This document shows, in pieces, positions 47,150 through 59,164 of a DNA stretch of 64,000 bases. The notes beneath the pieces were generated by a model. It saw only the letters and a program-made list of their open reading frames with translations, ran no database searches and had not been told where the DNA came from. The DNA lies in assembly GCA_949318235.1 (NCBI GenBank), contig OX439136.1, forward strand, positions 760,681 to 824,680, in the 5' to 3' direction. The position numbers and the translations under genes were made by a program. This DNA comes from Ecdyonurus torrentis. Lineage: Eukaryota; Arthropoda; Insecta; Ephemeroptera; Heptageniidae. Numbering within the stretch: the stretch's first letter is position 1; every line of letters begins with the position of its first letter.

Positions 47150-48000
47150 TAACAAATTTTTTAACTTTATTTACAAAAAAATATTTAAAATAAATTTGTA
47201 AAAAAAAAAAAAAAAAACTGGTTGAGTCGTGAAATATAATACGTTTTACAAAGTATTATTACACTGCAAACAGAGAAGTCTTGTAAAAAGACATTTCTGA
47301 AGTCTCAAAACGAGTCGTCCTTATTTGAGGCAGTTGAACTGTCTTTTTCAGTGTCTTCCTTTGGAAGACCCTAAAACCGTCTTTATCTGAGACACTACCC
47401 CTCGCCTTGCAGAGACGATTAAAACGTCTTCAAATTAACCAACCCTACCTAATCTGACCCTACAATACTACCAAACCTATTACATTACCTATTATGCTAC
47501 CTGATAGACCTCTAAAATGTTGATCTGAGTAAGTTTACCTTGATCTGAAGTTAAACTGAAACAAAATCAAAATTATTAAAAATTTATAATAATATTAACT
47601 AATTACGTTCCCTTAAGACCAGATTATAATTCATTGACACTGAATAAAAATTGAAAGGAGTTAGTGCATATACTACACTTAAGTCACATAATTTTATGCT
47701 GTTATAAATCAATTAAATATAGAAATATGCTATAAAAATGTAACAAAAAAAATTATTTATGGTACAGGGTTATCATAATTATTATTAGAAAAAGCAAACA
47801 TAAGTCACACATAGATTTAATTTGATTTAAATTTATTTTACGTCATTTCACATCTTCTACAACATTTTATATAGATATGAAAAACGAATGGTTAAAATTT
47901 AAAAAATAGCAAGAAAAAAAAACCTTAATAAAAAAAAAAACAAAAAAAATAAAGTCATGCGGATTGTTACGAGATCCTCAGTTCATAACATAAGATTGTC
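47150..48000. other. AT-rich intron or spacer
   Basis: No exon recognised. At 47262 the terminus cactgcaaa starts a zone rich in gtctt/aagac (to about 47430). A similar zone in inverted orientation is at 50300-50473. Confidence 0.35.
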
Positions 48001-48469
48001 CATTATTCAGGGTCACCTTTGACACTCGGAATCACGAGCAAAGGCCCAGCATGTGCTTGGTGTAGAGTAGAGCACTATGGTGTAGAGAGAGCGCAGACCA
48101 CATCACTGTGCCTAACAAATTCAGTCCCTAAAAAAATAAAGTTCTATTTTAGTATTATTATTATTACCAAATTAATGATTTAAATAAGACTTGAAAATGG
48201 TCCCCGTATTTTTTTAAAATAATAATTAATGTACAATATACTGAAATATATATATATATATATATTATATATGTTAAGGCATCATAAAGTATTATATTTA
48301 ATTAAACTTAATACCTAATATAAACTGCATAAAACTATGCTACTAAGCATAAACATGATTATGCTTAAAAATTTATGCTGTTCAAATTTAGCAATGATAT
48401 AAAATAAATATTGACACAGATTCAGCATTTAAAGAACTTTAAAACCCTTCTTCAAAATTAAAAAAAAAA

Positions 48470-48630
48470 AAAAAAAAAAAGAGAGAGAGAGAGAAAATAT
48501 AACAGGAAAAAATTACATATAGATAAATAGGAGAAAAAAATGCATATCTAAATAGAAAACTCCCTAAAAATAAGTTAAAAAAAAAAAAAAAAAAAAGAAG
48601 AAGAAGAAGAAGAAGAAGAAGAAGAAGATG
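48470..48630. repeat. Poly(A), (GA)n and (GAA)n tracts
   Basis: An A-run plus GA at 48458-48495, and an A-run plus about ten GAA units at 48575-48627. Confidence 0.9.
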
Positions 48631-49580
48631 GATAAAAGAAAATTAAACATGCATTTCATTGGCATTTGTTTGTTAGATAAATATAAACAAATTAAACAAA
48701 TTAAGATTAAACTGTGAATTCTGTATTAAAACGATTGTAAAATTTATAAACAAGAAAAATAATAAAAGCTGTGACCTTTTCTGGTATTTTAAATGAATAT
48801 ATTATAAAATAACTGCTGTTCTATATTAATTTTGAACAAAAACAAAATAATTATTTAATACTGAAAGAGGATAATAAGAGAGAGAAAGAGAGAGAGAGAG
48901 AAAATATACTTAATAAAGAACTTACTCTGTCTTCGAAAACCAGGCAGCTGTTCCCCATCAATGTGTCATCGGCTCATGATAAGATGCACTTTTATCGCTC
49001 ACACTGGTGCGCTATATACAAGAAATACATACTTTTGAATAAGTCTATAATAAAAAAATAAAACAAAAAAGGTCTGCTTTCAAAACAATAATATAAAAAG
49101 ATGTGAAATAATAAAATACTACTAGAGGCAAATTTAAGAATATAAGAAGAAAAAAAAAAAAGACGCAATATATAGAATGTTCTGCAGCGCAATTGCAATG
49201 TTATTTTTATCTTATTGCGTGTAAAAAATAATAACTAAATGTAAATTTATAAAACTTATATAGAAAACAAATATATTATAAATGTTTATCTTAAAAAATA
49301 TAGCTAAACTATAGTTTCAATATTTTGGAATTAAGTAATTAACCATTCATTTTCATGCAATTTTTAACTTATAAATAAAATAAAGAGAATGAGGGAGAGA
49401 AAGAGAGAGAGAGAGAGAGAGTGAGTTATGTCCTATGTTCCATTAACCGATTATTTTTAATAATATCTTATTTATATGATTAAAACTCGATCTATGTAAA
49501 AATAATTGATATTATTCTAATATTTTAAAGAAATATGCTTGAGTGAGAGAGATAGAGAGAGGAGGACATATATGACTGAC

Positions 49581-49685
49581 CTTGACACATGACCGTGCTC
49601 CAGCTGCTGCGGCGTGTGTCACCATACCGCGATGCGTGCATCTCTCACACCAACGCTGGCGCCCGCCAACCTTGGCGCCAACCGC
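49581..49685 (-). other. Exon-like GC-rich island, unknown product
   Basis: A 105-bp stretch with an acceptor (ttctttaatAG) and a donor (GTCAGT) on the minus strand. Exactly 35 codons are open in phase 0, and the other two frames are closed. The peptide contains GAKVGGRQRWCERCTHRGM. W-C-x-x-C could be part of a zinc-binding motif, but I do not recognise a family. Further good splice sites on the same strand lie near 49011 (acceptor), 48920-48925 (GTAAGT), 48128 (acceptor) and 49960-49970 (GTATGT). This suggests a spliced transcript, possibly non-coding or upstream exons of the ankyrin gene. I could not build a continuous frame through them. Confidence 0.35.
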
Positions 49686-50475
49686 CTATTAAAGAAATGC
49701 ATTCATAGAAATATTGTGTTCTAAAAACAAATTGTCTTGCATTCGTTTATATAACTATATATTGGTGCAGAAAATGTTCTTACGTTATGGAAGCCTAAGT
49801 TTTCGTTATAAAAACATCATGATAATTTCATGTATTATTGTGACTGATTTTAAGTTATTATATACCAAAAAAAATATCAGGAACTATAATAACCACTAAA
49901 TTTTGTAAATTACTTTTTACATAAATGCAAGAACTCTTATTGTTATACATACCTCTAGATGTGGACGTTATAAAAAAAGTCCTAGAAGTTGGACTGTTTC
50001 AACTATTGCATGGCGTCAACGGCAATAGTTTTGTGATCCAATTCTTCGGTTTGTTTCAACTTCTTGGTGGTATCTGATATCACTTGCACATAACTATAAC
50101 ACTTATATTTCATATTTTATTGTCACACTGCACTTTATTGATCAATAAAAAGAACATAATTGAATAAATTTCGGAGCAACATTTGGGCGCGGTACTTCAA
50201 TGTATGCGTCATTGCCTCGTGGAAAGGAAGTTGCGCTTGACGTTCTTCTTTTGTCATGACGTCACAATGATAATCACGTGACCTACGGAAGACGGAAGAC
50301 ACTTTTGCAAACGTCTTCCGTCTTCTTCATTTTCAAAAAAATGCTCTAAGTCCACAAACGTCTTAAAAATGAAGACTAAAGGACTGTCTTTTCGTTGTGC
50401 AAGTCTTTACAAACGGCTTTTCAAGAAAAAAGTTGTTAATTCCGACTTTTGCAAAGACACAATTTTTGCAGTGTA

Positions 50476-50716
50476 GTAAAGCCGTAGACCAGATATAACA
50501 ACATGTGCTTTTTAATGAATAAATTACCACATATTTATTTTAGCATGAGAAAGCTTGAAACGCTTTGTTGTGTTGTGGCGGAGTGCATATTTTTTTTTTA
50601 TCATTTATACGGAGCTACAGTTGGGTTTTTAGAAAAACTAAAGTTGCAAATCGGGCACAAGAAGTGTTTTGTGATATAAATATTTATGTTTACTTCTGGT
50701 TATGTCTATTTGTTTA
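50476..50716 (-). mobile_element. Family A MITE fragment (inverted)
   Basis: agtaaagccgtagaccagat at the left, with a large internal deletion. It starts at the end of the interval 47262-50473. Confidence 0.6.
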
Positions 50717-50792
50717 AGCAAAGAGGGAGAAACAGAGATCACTGATAGATTTTATTTTTGAAATGAGATTGAAAAATATAAACATTAGAGCT

Positions 50793-51060
50793 TGTTCTGT
50801 AAAGTAAAGTGAATCTCAACAACAGTGATTGGCTGACCAACAAAATACGACACATTCATTGGTTGGTCTTGTTTTTTGAGCTAACAAAATGGACAAAAAT
50901 TGAGTTACATGAAGAGCATGGAACTTTTTTGTGTGGAGTTTCTTTCATTGTTATCAAGTTCAAAGTTCTAAACGAAGAAATAACAATGATCGACCATATG
51001 CATAAACGTAGTAAACAGGTAACGAAGTCATAATCAGCTGTTATAACAAAGGAACATATC
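50793..51060. mobile_element. Family N segment, copy 2
   Basis: Inverted relative to 36383-36655. Confidence 0.75.
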
Positions 51061-51129
51061 GACACAAAATTTGCGCCGGAAGTCTGACTTTGCAGAACGA
51101 GCTTAGTTTTATTTGGTAAAGAAAGAAAA

Positions 51130-51131
<2 letters not shown>

Positions 51132-51206
<75 letters not shown>
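51132..51206. repeat. (GA)n microsatellite
   Basis: About 75 bp of pure GA. Confidence 0.95.
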
Positions 51207-51210
<4 letters not shown>

Positions 51211-51589
51211 AGATAACTATAAAAAGTCCTACCTCACCATAAAAGATAATGCCTCCTGTGTTCAATCCTAAAATTAAATATTACGTTTATACGCACTCCG
51301 CGAAGTATAAAAAAAAGGTCCTACCTCTCGCCATATGTTAGTTAGCATGCGCACTTAACTGTTTGCACAAAACCACGCAACGAGCGAAGAAAATGGTCTT
51401 ATATCCTCCGTCTATATTCACTAAGTCTACCAGATTTCATTCTTTGTTTTTAACTTCTTGACTGCAAGTTAGCTACGTCGCAAATATTTCCTAATTTGTG
51501 AAGTATTAAAAGTCTCAGAGATATTTATTCTATTATTAGTATTATTATTATTATAAGACATACTAAATTAACTTGAGAACTGTGCTTTG

Positions 51590-51865
51590 GTAAGTTTTTA
51601 CATTTGTTTCTAATTAAAATAATATAATTTAATATTAAAGTTAATAATTTATATAGTTAAAAATAATAAAATTGGATATTAAATTTAATATAATTTCTAA
51701 ACAAATTCAAATAATAAAATCAATTTTTAAACCAACGGTTTTGCAACAAATATTTTTTTGCCAAGTTTTATTTATTGCAATAAAAGTTACAATAGTCCTA
51801 AAAAGAAAATACATTTGTATTGTTGTCTATTTATGGCACTAACAACTGTTTTTTCAACGTTATAG
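51590..51865 (+). other. Predicted intron of the MGNGIS gene
   Basis: Strong donor ctttgGTAAGTtttt at 51590, and acceptor tttttcaacgttatAG ending at 51865. 276 bp. The exon upstream of it has an in-frame stop close to the donor, so it would be 5' UTR. Confidence 0.55.
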
Positions 51866-51918
51866 CTCATCAAACAAATAAGAATCCACATACAATTAGA
51901 GCTGTAGCAAGTGCTGAA

Positions 51919-52419
51919 ATGGGAAATGGAATATCAGGTATCTCTAATATTTATGAACCATGTGGAGCAATTAAGGTACCAGATTTAACTACGACTATGA
52001 TAGTATGTGTACTGGAACAGTCAACAGAAGGGCACGCTGACATCCACAAAAAAAGTAACGCTTCGCTCGCTGCAAGGATGAGAGGACCAATTCACTCTGG
52101 AAGTGACCACACGGCTGTCGAAGATCATCAGTTTGCGAGTATTATAAAAGATGCTTTACTTTCTAAACGATGCAGTAAGGTTGTTGATGAGCTTAACAAA
52201 TCTAAAAGAAGTACTAGTACTTGTTTTTCAGTTCCTGTTTCTCAATTAAGTGAAAAAAATAGAAATCATGATGTTTTCACATATGATACAGCAGGTGATC
52301 TAACAGGGAAATATGAACCTCATTCAGTCTTTGTAAAAATTACAGACTTATTTACAAATTCGATGACACCAAACATACCTCATATTGTTACTGCGTACTC
52401 GAAGCCGAAAATTCGATAA
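51919..52419 (+). CDS. Unknown 166-aa protein with myristoylation-like N-terminus
   Basis: Start ATG at 51919 (gctgaaATGg, a fair Kozak context), stop at 52417-52419, and an AATAAA about 95 bp on. The frame is also open upstream to the acceptor at 51866, but a stop in the preceding exon and the quality of this ATG favour this start. The protein begins MGNGISGISN. Gly2 and Ser6 fit the N-myristoylation consensus. Later segments include VPDLTTTMIVCVLEQS, RMRGPIHSGSDHTAVEDHQF, KRCSKVVDELNKSKRSTST and DTAGDLTGKYEPHSVFVKI. No transmembrane segment and no domain that I recognise. The basic, Ser/Thr-rich middle could aid membrane association. Codon use looks ordinary. It could alternatively be the last exon of a larger gene if translation enters from upstream. 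Confidence 0.6.
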   Translation: MGNGISGISNIYEPCGAIKVPDLTTTMIVCVLEQSTEGHADIHKKSNASLAARMRGPIHSGSDHTAVEDHQFASIIKDALLSKRCSKVVDELNKSKRSTSTCFSVPVSQLSEKNRNHDVFTYDTAGDLTGKYEPHSVFVKITDLFTNSMTPNIPHIVTAYSKPKIR

Positions 52420-52514
52420 TTCCAAGTTATATCTTATCATTTTAGAAATTTAATTTCTAGCAAATAATTAATTGTGTAGCTTAAAATATATTTATAAAAA
52501 TTGAATTTCACACA

Positions 52515-52520
52515 AATAAA
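52515..52520 (+). promoter_or_regulatory. Poly(A) signal AATAAA
   Basis: First canonical AATAAA after the stop at 52419. Confidence 0.5.
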
Positions 52521-52872
52521 ATATGCTTCGATACATTTTAATTTTTATCATTTACTGTACACTTGCTATCTTTATTAATTATAAGTAGAAAAAATTTAAC
52601 AATTAAAAAATCTTACAATCTTAGAGAAGAAAAATTAAAAACTCTCTTCAAAATCAAACCCCTATATCTAAAATGTAAAAATTTTTGATAAAAAATAAAA
52701 ACAAAGCCGTCTATATATCTGTGTGAAATATCGTAAAAAGTTTATAATTTTCTCTTATCTTTTGTAAAATAAGTATTGAATTTGTTGCTACACGTTATAA
52801 GGTAGTAAATATTCTTTATTTTATGTCATAAATATAACTTAATAATATTTGTAAAGTTATGTCCACATATCA

Positions 52873-53028
52873 AGGGTGCTCCGCTATAATGTCCTAAGTC
52901 CACTTGAACTTGAAAATAAAAAATCGTCGGATCAACCCCAAATTTTGGATTTATCCATTTCAGGTCATTTGCAGCAAAAAATATTTTTCAAGGTCAAATG
53001 GACTTAGGACATTATAGCGGAACACCCT
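52873..53028. mobile_element. Family L foldback, intact copy
   Basis: agggtgctccgctataatgt at the left pairs with acattatagcggaacaccct at the right. It extends inward over gtccataagt-like bases and shares ggatcaaccccaaattttgg with 43441-43603. 156 bp. Confidence 0.85.
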
Positions 53029-53229
53029 CGAATTTATGCTTGTATTTTACTTCTTATTTATATCCACAAAACTAAAATATTCCTAACAATAAAAATATCT
53101 ATTAATTCTTGCTCTTATTTTTATTTTGTTTTAAACAATATTTTTTACGTTAACTAAAGTTTCACCTTATAAGTTTATATTATCAATTAAGTTTGCTTTA
53201 ATGGCAAGTAGTAATGACGATTAGCACAT

Positions 53230-53480
53230 AAACTGAAAATTTTATACACAGGTTAAACTAGTGTGAAACTATTTTGGTCGTCCAGCTGCTGCATACCTTT
53301 GTTATATGCACTCTGTGACGAAACATTACATGGAAGACGGACGTGAAGTCTTTTCCCCCAACTTCCTTCATCATAGAGTTTTCCGTTTTGCCCAGAGAAA
53401 GACGAGACGGTTTACATCTCGATGAGGAGCCTCGACTAGTCAAATACCATCATTTGGTGTACCTCGAAATTACTACACTA
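53230..53480. other. GC-richer island, possible exon relic
   Basis: Base composition changes sharply here. On the plus strand a 51-codon frame (containing FGRPAAAYLCYMHS and PNFLHHRVFRFAQR) is open from about 53260 to 53414. No convincing splice sites or homology. Confidence 0.2.
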
Positions 53481-54090
53481 CACGCTAATTAAGCACGTCC
53501 TAATTACCTGTAGGGAGTGGACTAGTAAAAAACTTATTAAAAATAAAATCTTAAAAAGCCACCGATAAATAAATTTAAAAATTATTATTAAAAAAAAAGT
53601 TTGTTTTTGTTTTACACAAAAACCTTCAATTTTTTTAGAGAACAATAATCTGCCTATATGTGATATTTGATTCTAAAATAATTAGAACTTTGAAAATTGA
53701 AACTTGTTCAAATTTAGTATGTGGCTTATTGATGAACTTACTAAGTTGTGTTAACATTGTGAGACAAATTTTCAAGAAATTTTTGAGATAACTATCCTTC
53801 AATAAGATAAATAATTTAGTTATAATTTTTAGAAATAATTGTCAAATAAAAAATAATTAAATCGACAAACTTTTACTTGATTTAATAAAATACCTATTAA
53901 TAATTTAATACAATTTAAAATATCTACATTATGGTATATTAATTAATAAACAATCGAAGCCTAAAATACAATTAGAAGATTATGCATAATCTTATACGTA
54001 TACGTATGATTATAAGTCAGAATTTGTTTACATTTTTATTAAGGTGTATTATAAAAAATTTAGTTACCTTGAAAATGTCACATGGTTCAA
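53481..54090. other. AT-rich spacer without features
   Basis: I see no exon, repeat family or foldback here. Confidence 0.4.
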
Positions 54091-54099
54091 AAAATCTAA

Positions 54100-54795
54100 A
54101 CAAACTCCAAAAGATAGCGTGAAAAATTAGCTTCCTCATACTCGAATTTAAAAAAAAAAATATCGGGCAGATTTTTTATTTTTGACTTTGAAATTTTTGC
54201 CCATTTAAACTAATGTTAAATAAATTTGCATATTACCGATTCTCCTATAGATAAAAATCTTTGAAAATAAATAAGCTGTTCTTTATAAGTTATGTTCACA
54301 ATTTAAAAAAAAATCATCGGGTGGTTTTTTAATAGGAATTTGTTACATAACCCCTTAATATGTAGATTAAAAATGTGGCAGAGTATAATTACTGAAAACC
54401 CATTAAAAATAATATTGTAGTTGTTCGTATCTTCAGTCATACTGGTTGTTAGAAGCTAAGAATCTTAAGGCTTACATTTTATAACAAATTCTGTGACTTG
54501 GAATTTTACATGGGAACATACAGTAAATGTCAAACAATAGCTTAAAAATTTAGTTCCTCGTACTCGAATTGAACAAAAATTGGTCATAGAGTTGGTTAAT
54601 TTTGGCTTGTAAAATTTTGCCCTTTTAAAGTAATGTTAAATAAATTTTTATACTAGGTATACCCGATGTTTTAAAATCCATGACAAAATTATTAGTGATT
54701 CTATAAGGATTATCTGAATCTATGAGCAAATTATTTTTTAAAAAATATGTCGGATAGTTTTTTTAATCTGAATTTGTTGTATAAACCCTTAATGA
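54100..54795 (+). repeat. Diverged tandem duplication, unit about 430 bp
   Basis: 54130-54365 and 54550-54795 align in the same orientation (tagcttcctcatactcgaat / tagttcctcgtactcgaatt, aatgttaaataaatttgc / aatgttaaataaattttt, a closing aaccccttaat / aacccttaat). No coding frame. Confidence 0.65.
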
Positions 54796-55024
54796 ACAAT
54801 AAGTTTCGTGATTGTTCACACTTTGAAAATTTGTTACCTTGTAAAGTATGCAATGAAAAGACATTCACACATTACACACATGTACTGTGGGTTGTATATT
54901 GCAACATTTTTAACCACAGATTTGAGGAAATGAGACAAAAAAGTGTAGCCTGTTAGAACGTTGTGTCCTGTTTAGATATAATGAACGTTATAACCAATAC
55001 TAAATTAGTAACTTGTTATTTACT

Positions 55025-55500
55025 GTGTCGATTTTTAGGATAATATTTGAGCACATATTTAATAAAGTATAATTAGTAGTTTTCTAGTAAAGACAATATT
55101 TACCTTCATTAGTTACATTTTAGGTGAATTGAAAATTTTTTAGTTGAGTTTATGATAGTTTTGGAAAAAGCTTAGAAAAATTTGGAGACGTTATTTTTTC
55201 TTAGGACGATTGGAGCATGCGATGCGAAGTAATTTTAATTAATTTTTGAAAATCAGCCTATAAAGCATGTGACGTCATCAGTCCAATTTTTTCTCGGCAA
55301 ATACTAATCGTTCGAGGTTCAGTAACCAGTTTAATGAAATCAGCTCGACCTCAGGATTTCAAAAAACTGGCTACTGAACCTTCTACGGTGATTACTTTCA
55401 GACCAGTTGATGACGTCACAGGCTATTTACGTTGATTTTCAAAACATAATTAAAAATACTTCCCATGCTCCAATTGATCTAAGAAAAACACCGTATATGT
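55025..55500. mobile_element. Family G end plus family K foldback
   Basis: 55025-55125 is the terminal part of family G (tttgagcacatatttaataa). 55125-55500 is the best family K copy, with gattggagcatgcgatg / catgctccaattgatc ends, two TGACGTCA sites (near 55270 and 55412) and paired ggttcagtaaccag / ctggctactgaacc. Confidence 0.7.
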
Positions 55501-55984
55501 ATGAAATATATAAAATATATTCAAATTAACATAAATTACCTAGGTTCACCATTTTAATAATCAAATTTATACACATAAATAATAATATAAAATATTTTTG
55601 TTTTAAATAAAGTTAAAAATTAAATTCATTTCTTGAAGATAGACCAAACAAAACTAAATTACTTATAATACAATATCTACTGTGCAGCTGTTTGTGAACA
55701 ATTTTTTTTTTTAGACAGCCTCCAATAATGAAGTTATGATTTTGCTAACTCATTTTAGCATAATTTGTTCAATGAAACAGAATGTATGCTCTTTATTATA
55801 GAGGCTTTGTTACATAGCATAAAATATTATGTTGGACATAATAATTATTTATATGTTGTTTAATTTATTAGCATCATTTCTGCTATAATAACATAAAAAC
55901 TAAAAAGCATTAAATGCATAATTTATGTTTTTTGTGTGTATAATACATTTTAATATTTTTTATCATCATTTTCTAAAGTATTCT

Positions 55985-56285
55985 ATTATGGTGTATTGCC
56001 ATATTATCGTATTTAATTGCGCTTGGAGGCCATACTGGAATAATGAATAGTATTGTTTAACATACCACAAACTTTGTTTATAGCAATTTTGTTTGTAAAA
56101 AAACAGCTAATTTTTTGTTAATTATTTTTTTCCCAATTACTTGATCCAACATATTTACAGCATCAATGCTCTCAAAAATATTGCATAGGGTTTTTAAACT
56201 GAAAAAATAATTTTTTTATGTGCAGACAATGTTATTGGAGTGATCCAACATGGCGTCAACTTTAACATGATTCCATAGACCCTAT
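55985..56285 (+). mobile_element. Family B MITE (eroded left end)
   Basis: ttgcgcttggaggccatact and aacatggcgtcaactttaac to atagaccctata. The CRE is lost. Confidence 0.75.
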
Positions 56286-56679
56286 AAAAATTAGTAATGT
56301 TAAAGTAATTAACTTCATTAATGAATATTTTATTAACTAATTTTTATTAATATATTTTAAACTGATTTTACTGATAACCAATTGTAAGACAATACTGTTG
56401 GACCTTACAAGTTAGATTATAATTTACTATTTATTTTACATCAATTAATTGACAAAAAAAAAGATGAGAAATTTTCAAGTAAATGCAATAAAGTTCTAGC
56501 TTCTAATGATGCATAAGTAATTTATAAAAACATTCTAAACAAATATTTGAATAAAAATATTATCAAAATGAACCATTTACACAACGGAATGGAGATCAAA
56601 TAGGTGTTATGTGCCTCATTTGACTGACCTTGATGATCGAGCAAAAAAATATATTTCCTTTTAAATTGCCAGAATCAAA

Positions 56680-56759
56680 AGATTGTTTTCAGAGCAATGT
56701 TCCTCAGTCATCCAATATGGCGACGAAGCGCATAAAGTATGACGTCATGCGCATACACC
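56680..56759. repeat. Family B-related half
   Basis: atccaatatggcgacgaagc and tatgacgtcatgcgcataca. A matching short block is at 60815-60870. Confidence 0.5.
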
Positions 56760-57102
56760 TTAAAGGAATAGACCGGAGAAAAACATAAGCATTTATATCA
56801 CAAAACACTTGATGGGATTTACATAAATAACTTTAGTTTGACTCAAAACCCAACAGTAGCCCCGTAGAAGTGATCAGAAAATTCGATTTATGCAATCCGC
56901 ACAACATTTTCACATTAATTTATGCATGTTTCTGACGTCATAAACATGAATTTTTACGCAAATAGCATACTTTACAGTATTTTCATGCTCTCTCGTGGGG
57001 CTACATTAACATTCTGGTAAAAATTGTCATCAGTTTTGAAGATCCCATTTCATGTTTATTCATTAAAAAGCACATGTGGTTTTATGTGGTCTATGGCTTT
57101 AA
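56760..57102 (+). mobile_element. Family A TTAA MITE, copy 8
   Basis: ttaaaggaatagaccggaga at the left, gtggtctatggctttaa at the right, with central ctgacgtcat. Well preserved. Confidence 0.88.
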
Positions 57103-57930
57103 CAATAACTAAAATAGTACAATGATTTTTAAAAATCAGTATTGCGCGACTAATTATTATGCAAATTTTGAAACTAAAGATTTGCAATAAAACGAATAAA
57201 TAAATAATAAGCAAGAAGTTCACTTCATATATAGCATGATAATGTCAATGATAAATAAACTATATTTATGCAGATTACTGTATGACATAATATTAATATT
57301 TTTATTGACAAACTTTCTTAGAGATATAATAATAACATTAAAATAAAAAATAAAAAGTTAAATATAAATATGCTTTGTAGCAGAGCCCCATCACTTGACT
57401 ACCCTTAATGAATGAATGAATTTAATGAATGAAAGGCCAATTTAACTTAACATGTTGCCATCTAAATCATTTTAAACTTGGAAACTTTTTTTATTTCTTT
57501 TTGATTTAGATAATGTAACACGCAAAATATTATTTAGAAATAATACCGATTGAATGAATATAATAAATAAAAATATTTTACTTACTACTAGCTTTTCATG
57601 TATATGACGAAGTGTTTACCTGGTGTTTACTAAGCAGACAAATCACATATACAAAAAGAAAAAAAAATACACTAGTATGTTGTGTTTTGCAATACATTTC
57701 CACGATAATTAAAGTAACTGAAGAATAATCCGTCATATATGCGGAACTGCAGAGTTCAACTAAGGGATGATGATGGTTCAAGTGCCGGAGCTGAACTGAC
57801 GTCAGATCACGTGGTTGATTTTGTGATAGCAGCGCCTATCGCGGAATAATACCTACTGTCCAATACAATTGGTTGCGCGTGAAATTCATTTTTAAAATTT
57901 ATTACTTTATAATAAAAACGTAATTTTACA
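57103..57930. other. AT-rich spacer with a CRE/E-box pair
   Basis: No gene recognised. At about 57797-57815, ctgacgtcagatcacgtgg combines a CRE palindrome with a CACGTG. It is not inside any repeat I recognise, so it may be a real regulatory site. Confidence 0.3.
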
Positions 57931-57932
57931 AT

Positions 57933-57995
57933 CACCCATCCAACTTTTGTCTCAAATCCACGTTGCTTAACTTTAATGATCACCTAATCGGCAAT
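57933..57995 (-). pseudogene. 5S rRNA-like fragment 2
   Basis: On the minus strand, GATCATTAAAGTTAAGCAACG ... GTTGGATGGGTGAT follows the order of the 5S internal control region (AAGTTAAGCAACG ... TTGGATGGGTGAC). The GGTCAGTAC part is degraded. The 5S ends are not recognisable. Confidence 0.5.
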
Positions 57996-58098
57996 AGTTA
58001 CAACACGTCATTGAAAATTTTTAATATATGATGACACAAAATGTCAATAAGTAGCTCTGAATATACATATGAATAAAAAAAAAATGAAAAAATTTGTT

Positions 58099-58148
58099 CA
58101 CCCATCCAAGTACTGACTACACCAAACGTTGCTTAACTTATCTAATCG
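58099..58148 (-). pseudogene. 5S rRNA-like fragment 1
   Basis: On the minus strand, AAGTTAAGCAACGTTTGG then GTCAGTACTTGGATGGGTG. This is a near match to the box C region of invertebrate 5S genes. The start and end of a 5S gene are absent. Confidence 0.6.
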
Positions 58149-58199
58149 TATGGAATGATTGGTATACTTGCGTAAACCACATCATGTTACAGACTGATG

Positions 58200-59160
58200 A
58201 TATTTATTATCTATTAGTACTGATAAGAAATGACTCATACATAAGAGCGCCTTGAAGTATAGGCAACTTGTTGAGCGTAGCTGTTGAGCGGCTAGCAAAC
58301 CAACAGGCGGCATACGACTTTTTTGTTTTCTCTGGATATTTCTGCTAGTTAATTTGTTTTTTGTTGCTTTTATGATAAATTTTAACGTTAAATGGTTAAA
58401 ATAAACAAAGCATTATGAGTAAAGTGGCAAAGACAATTGTATGTAACTATATTAAATTCAAGAAATACGTATAATTGCGTTAATTTATAGTATTTAATTT
58501 AGAAATAATTTGTATTTTATCTGTGTGACACAGTAAAACAGTGCATTACAACTCTAAACATTTGAGATTGTTAAAAAATCGTTTTATTAAAAATGCTAAA
58601 CGTAAAAAATAATTAAAATATTACCGTAAATAATTTCATTTTATCATATAAAGTATAATCGTTCCGTTCAGTTCTGGTGGCAAATGTTAAAACAGTAAAT
58701 GTTGTTGAAAGTTTCATAATAAAAGCATAAGTTTCAGGCAGCTTCCAATACTTCTCTGAAGTTCAATTATTACATTATTACACATAGATAACAGGCAAAT
58801 TTGTCAACTAACACCAACTAATGATAAATAAAAGTGATGATATTTGACGTTTACTTTTCAATGTATGAAAACACTCTTTATTTAGTTAATTTTGTTGATT
58901 TATTTTGTGTTACTTTATTAAGCCAAGTACCTTCATTTTAAATGTATAAGTTCATGAATTTAACAGCCATTAAGATATTTGCAGATAAAGCATTTCTAGC
59001 TCGAACAAAAATCAATACGCAATAAATTTACTAACTCATTGCAGTGTCTTTTTATTAATAAACAAAATTACTACTTTGTATTAAAAAATAAAATATAAAT
59101 ATACTGTATATAAAAAATTCTAAATCTTTGTAAGACGAAGCAATAAACAAATAAATGAAT
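58200..59160. other. AT-rich spacer without features
   Basis: A slightly GC-richer stretch at 58240-58315 (gttgagcgtagctgttgagc, a small internal repeat), otherwise nothing I can assign. Confidence 0.35.
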
Positions 59161-59164
59161 TAAT

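Larger units (their letters stand above)
47262..50473. mobile_element. Possible 3.2-kb transposon-like interval
   Basis: cactgcaaa at 47262 and tttgcagtg at 50473 are inverted, and the adjacent 150-200 bp at both ends carry aagac/gtctt motifs. The 8-bp flanks (tattatta, tagtaaag) do not match well, so the two ends may belong to separate copies. No transposase identified. Confidence 0.3.

Noticed and set aside
51820..51918. An upstream start for the 166-aa gene, giving 199 residues
   Set aside because: The first 46 bases lie in the predicted intron (acceptor at 51865). The MGNGIS start is better placed.
53258..53443. A 61-codon minus-strand frame
   Set aside because: It starts at TTG, has no splice sites or homology, and a similar-length frame exists on the opposite strand.
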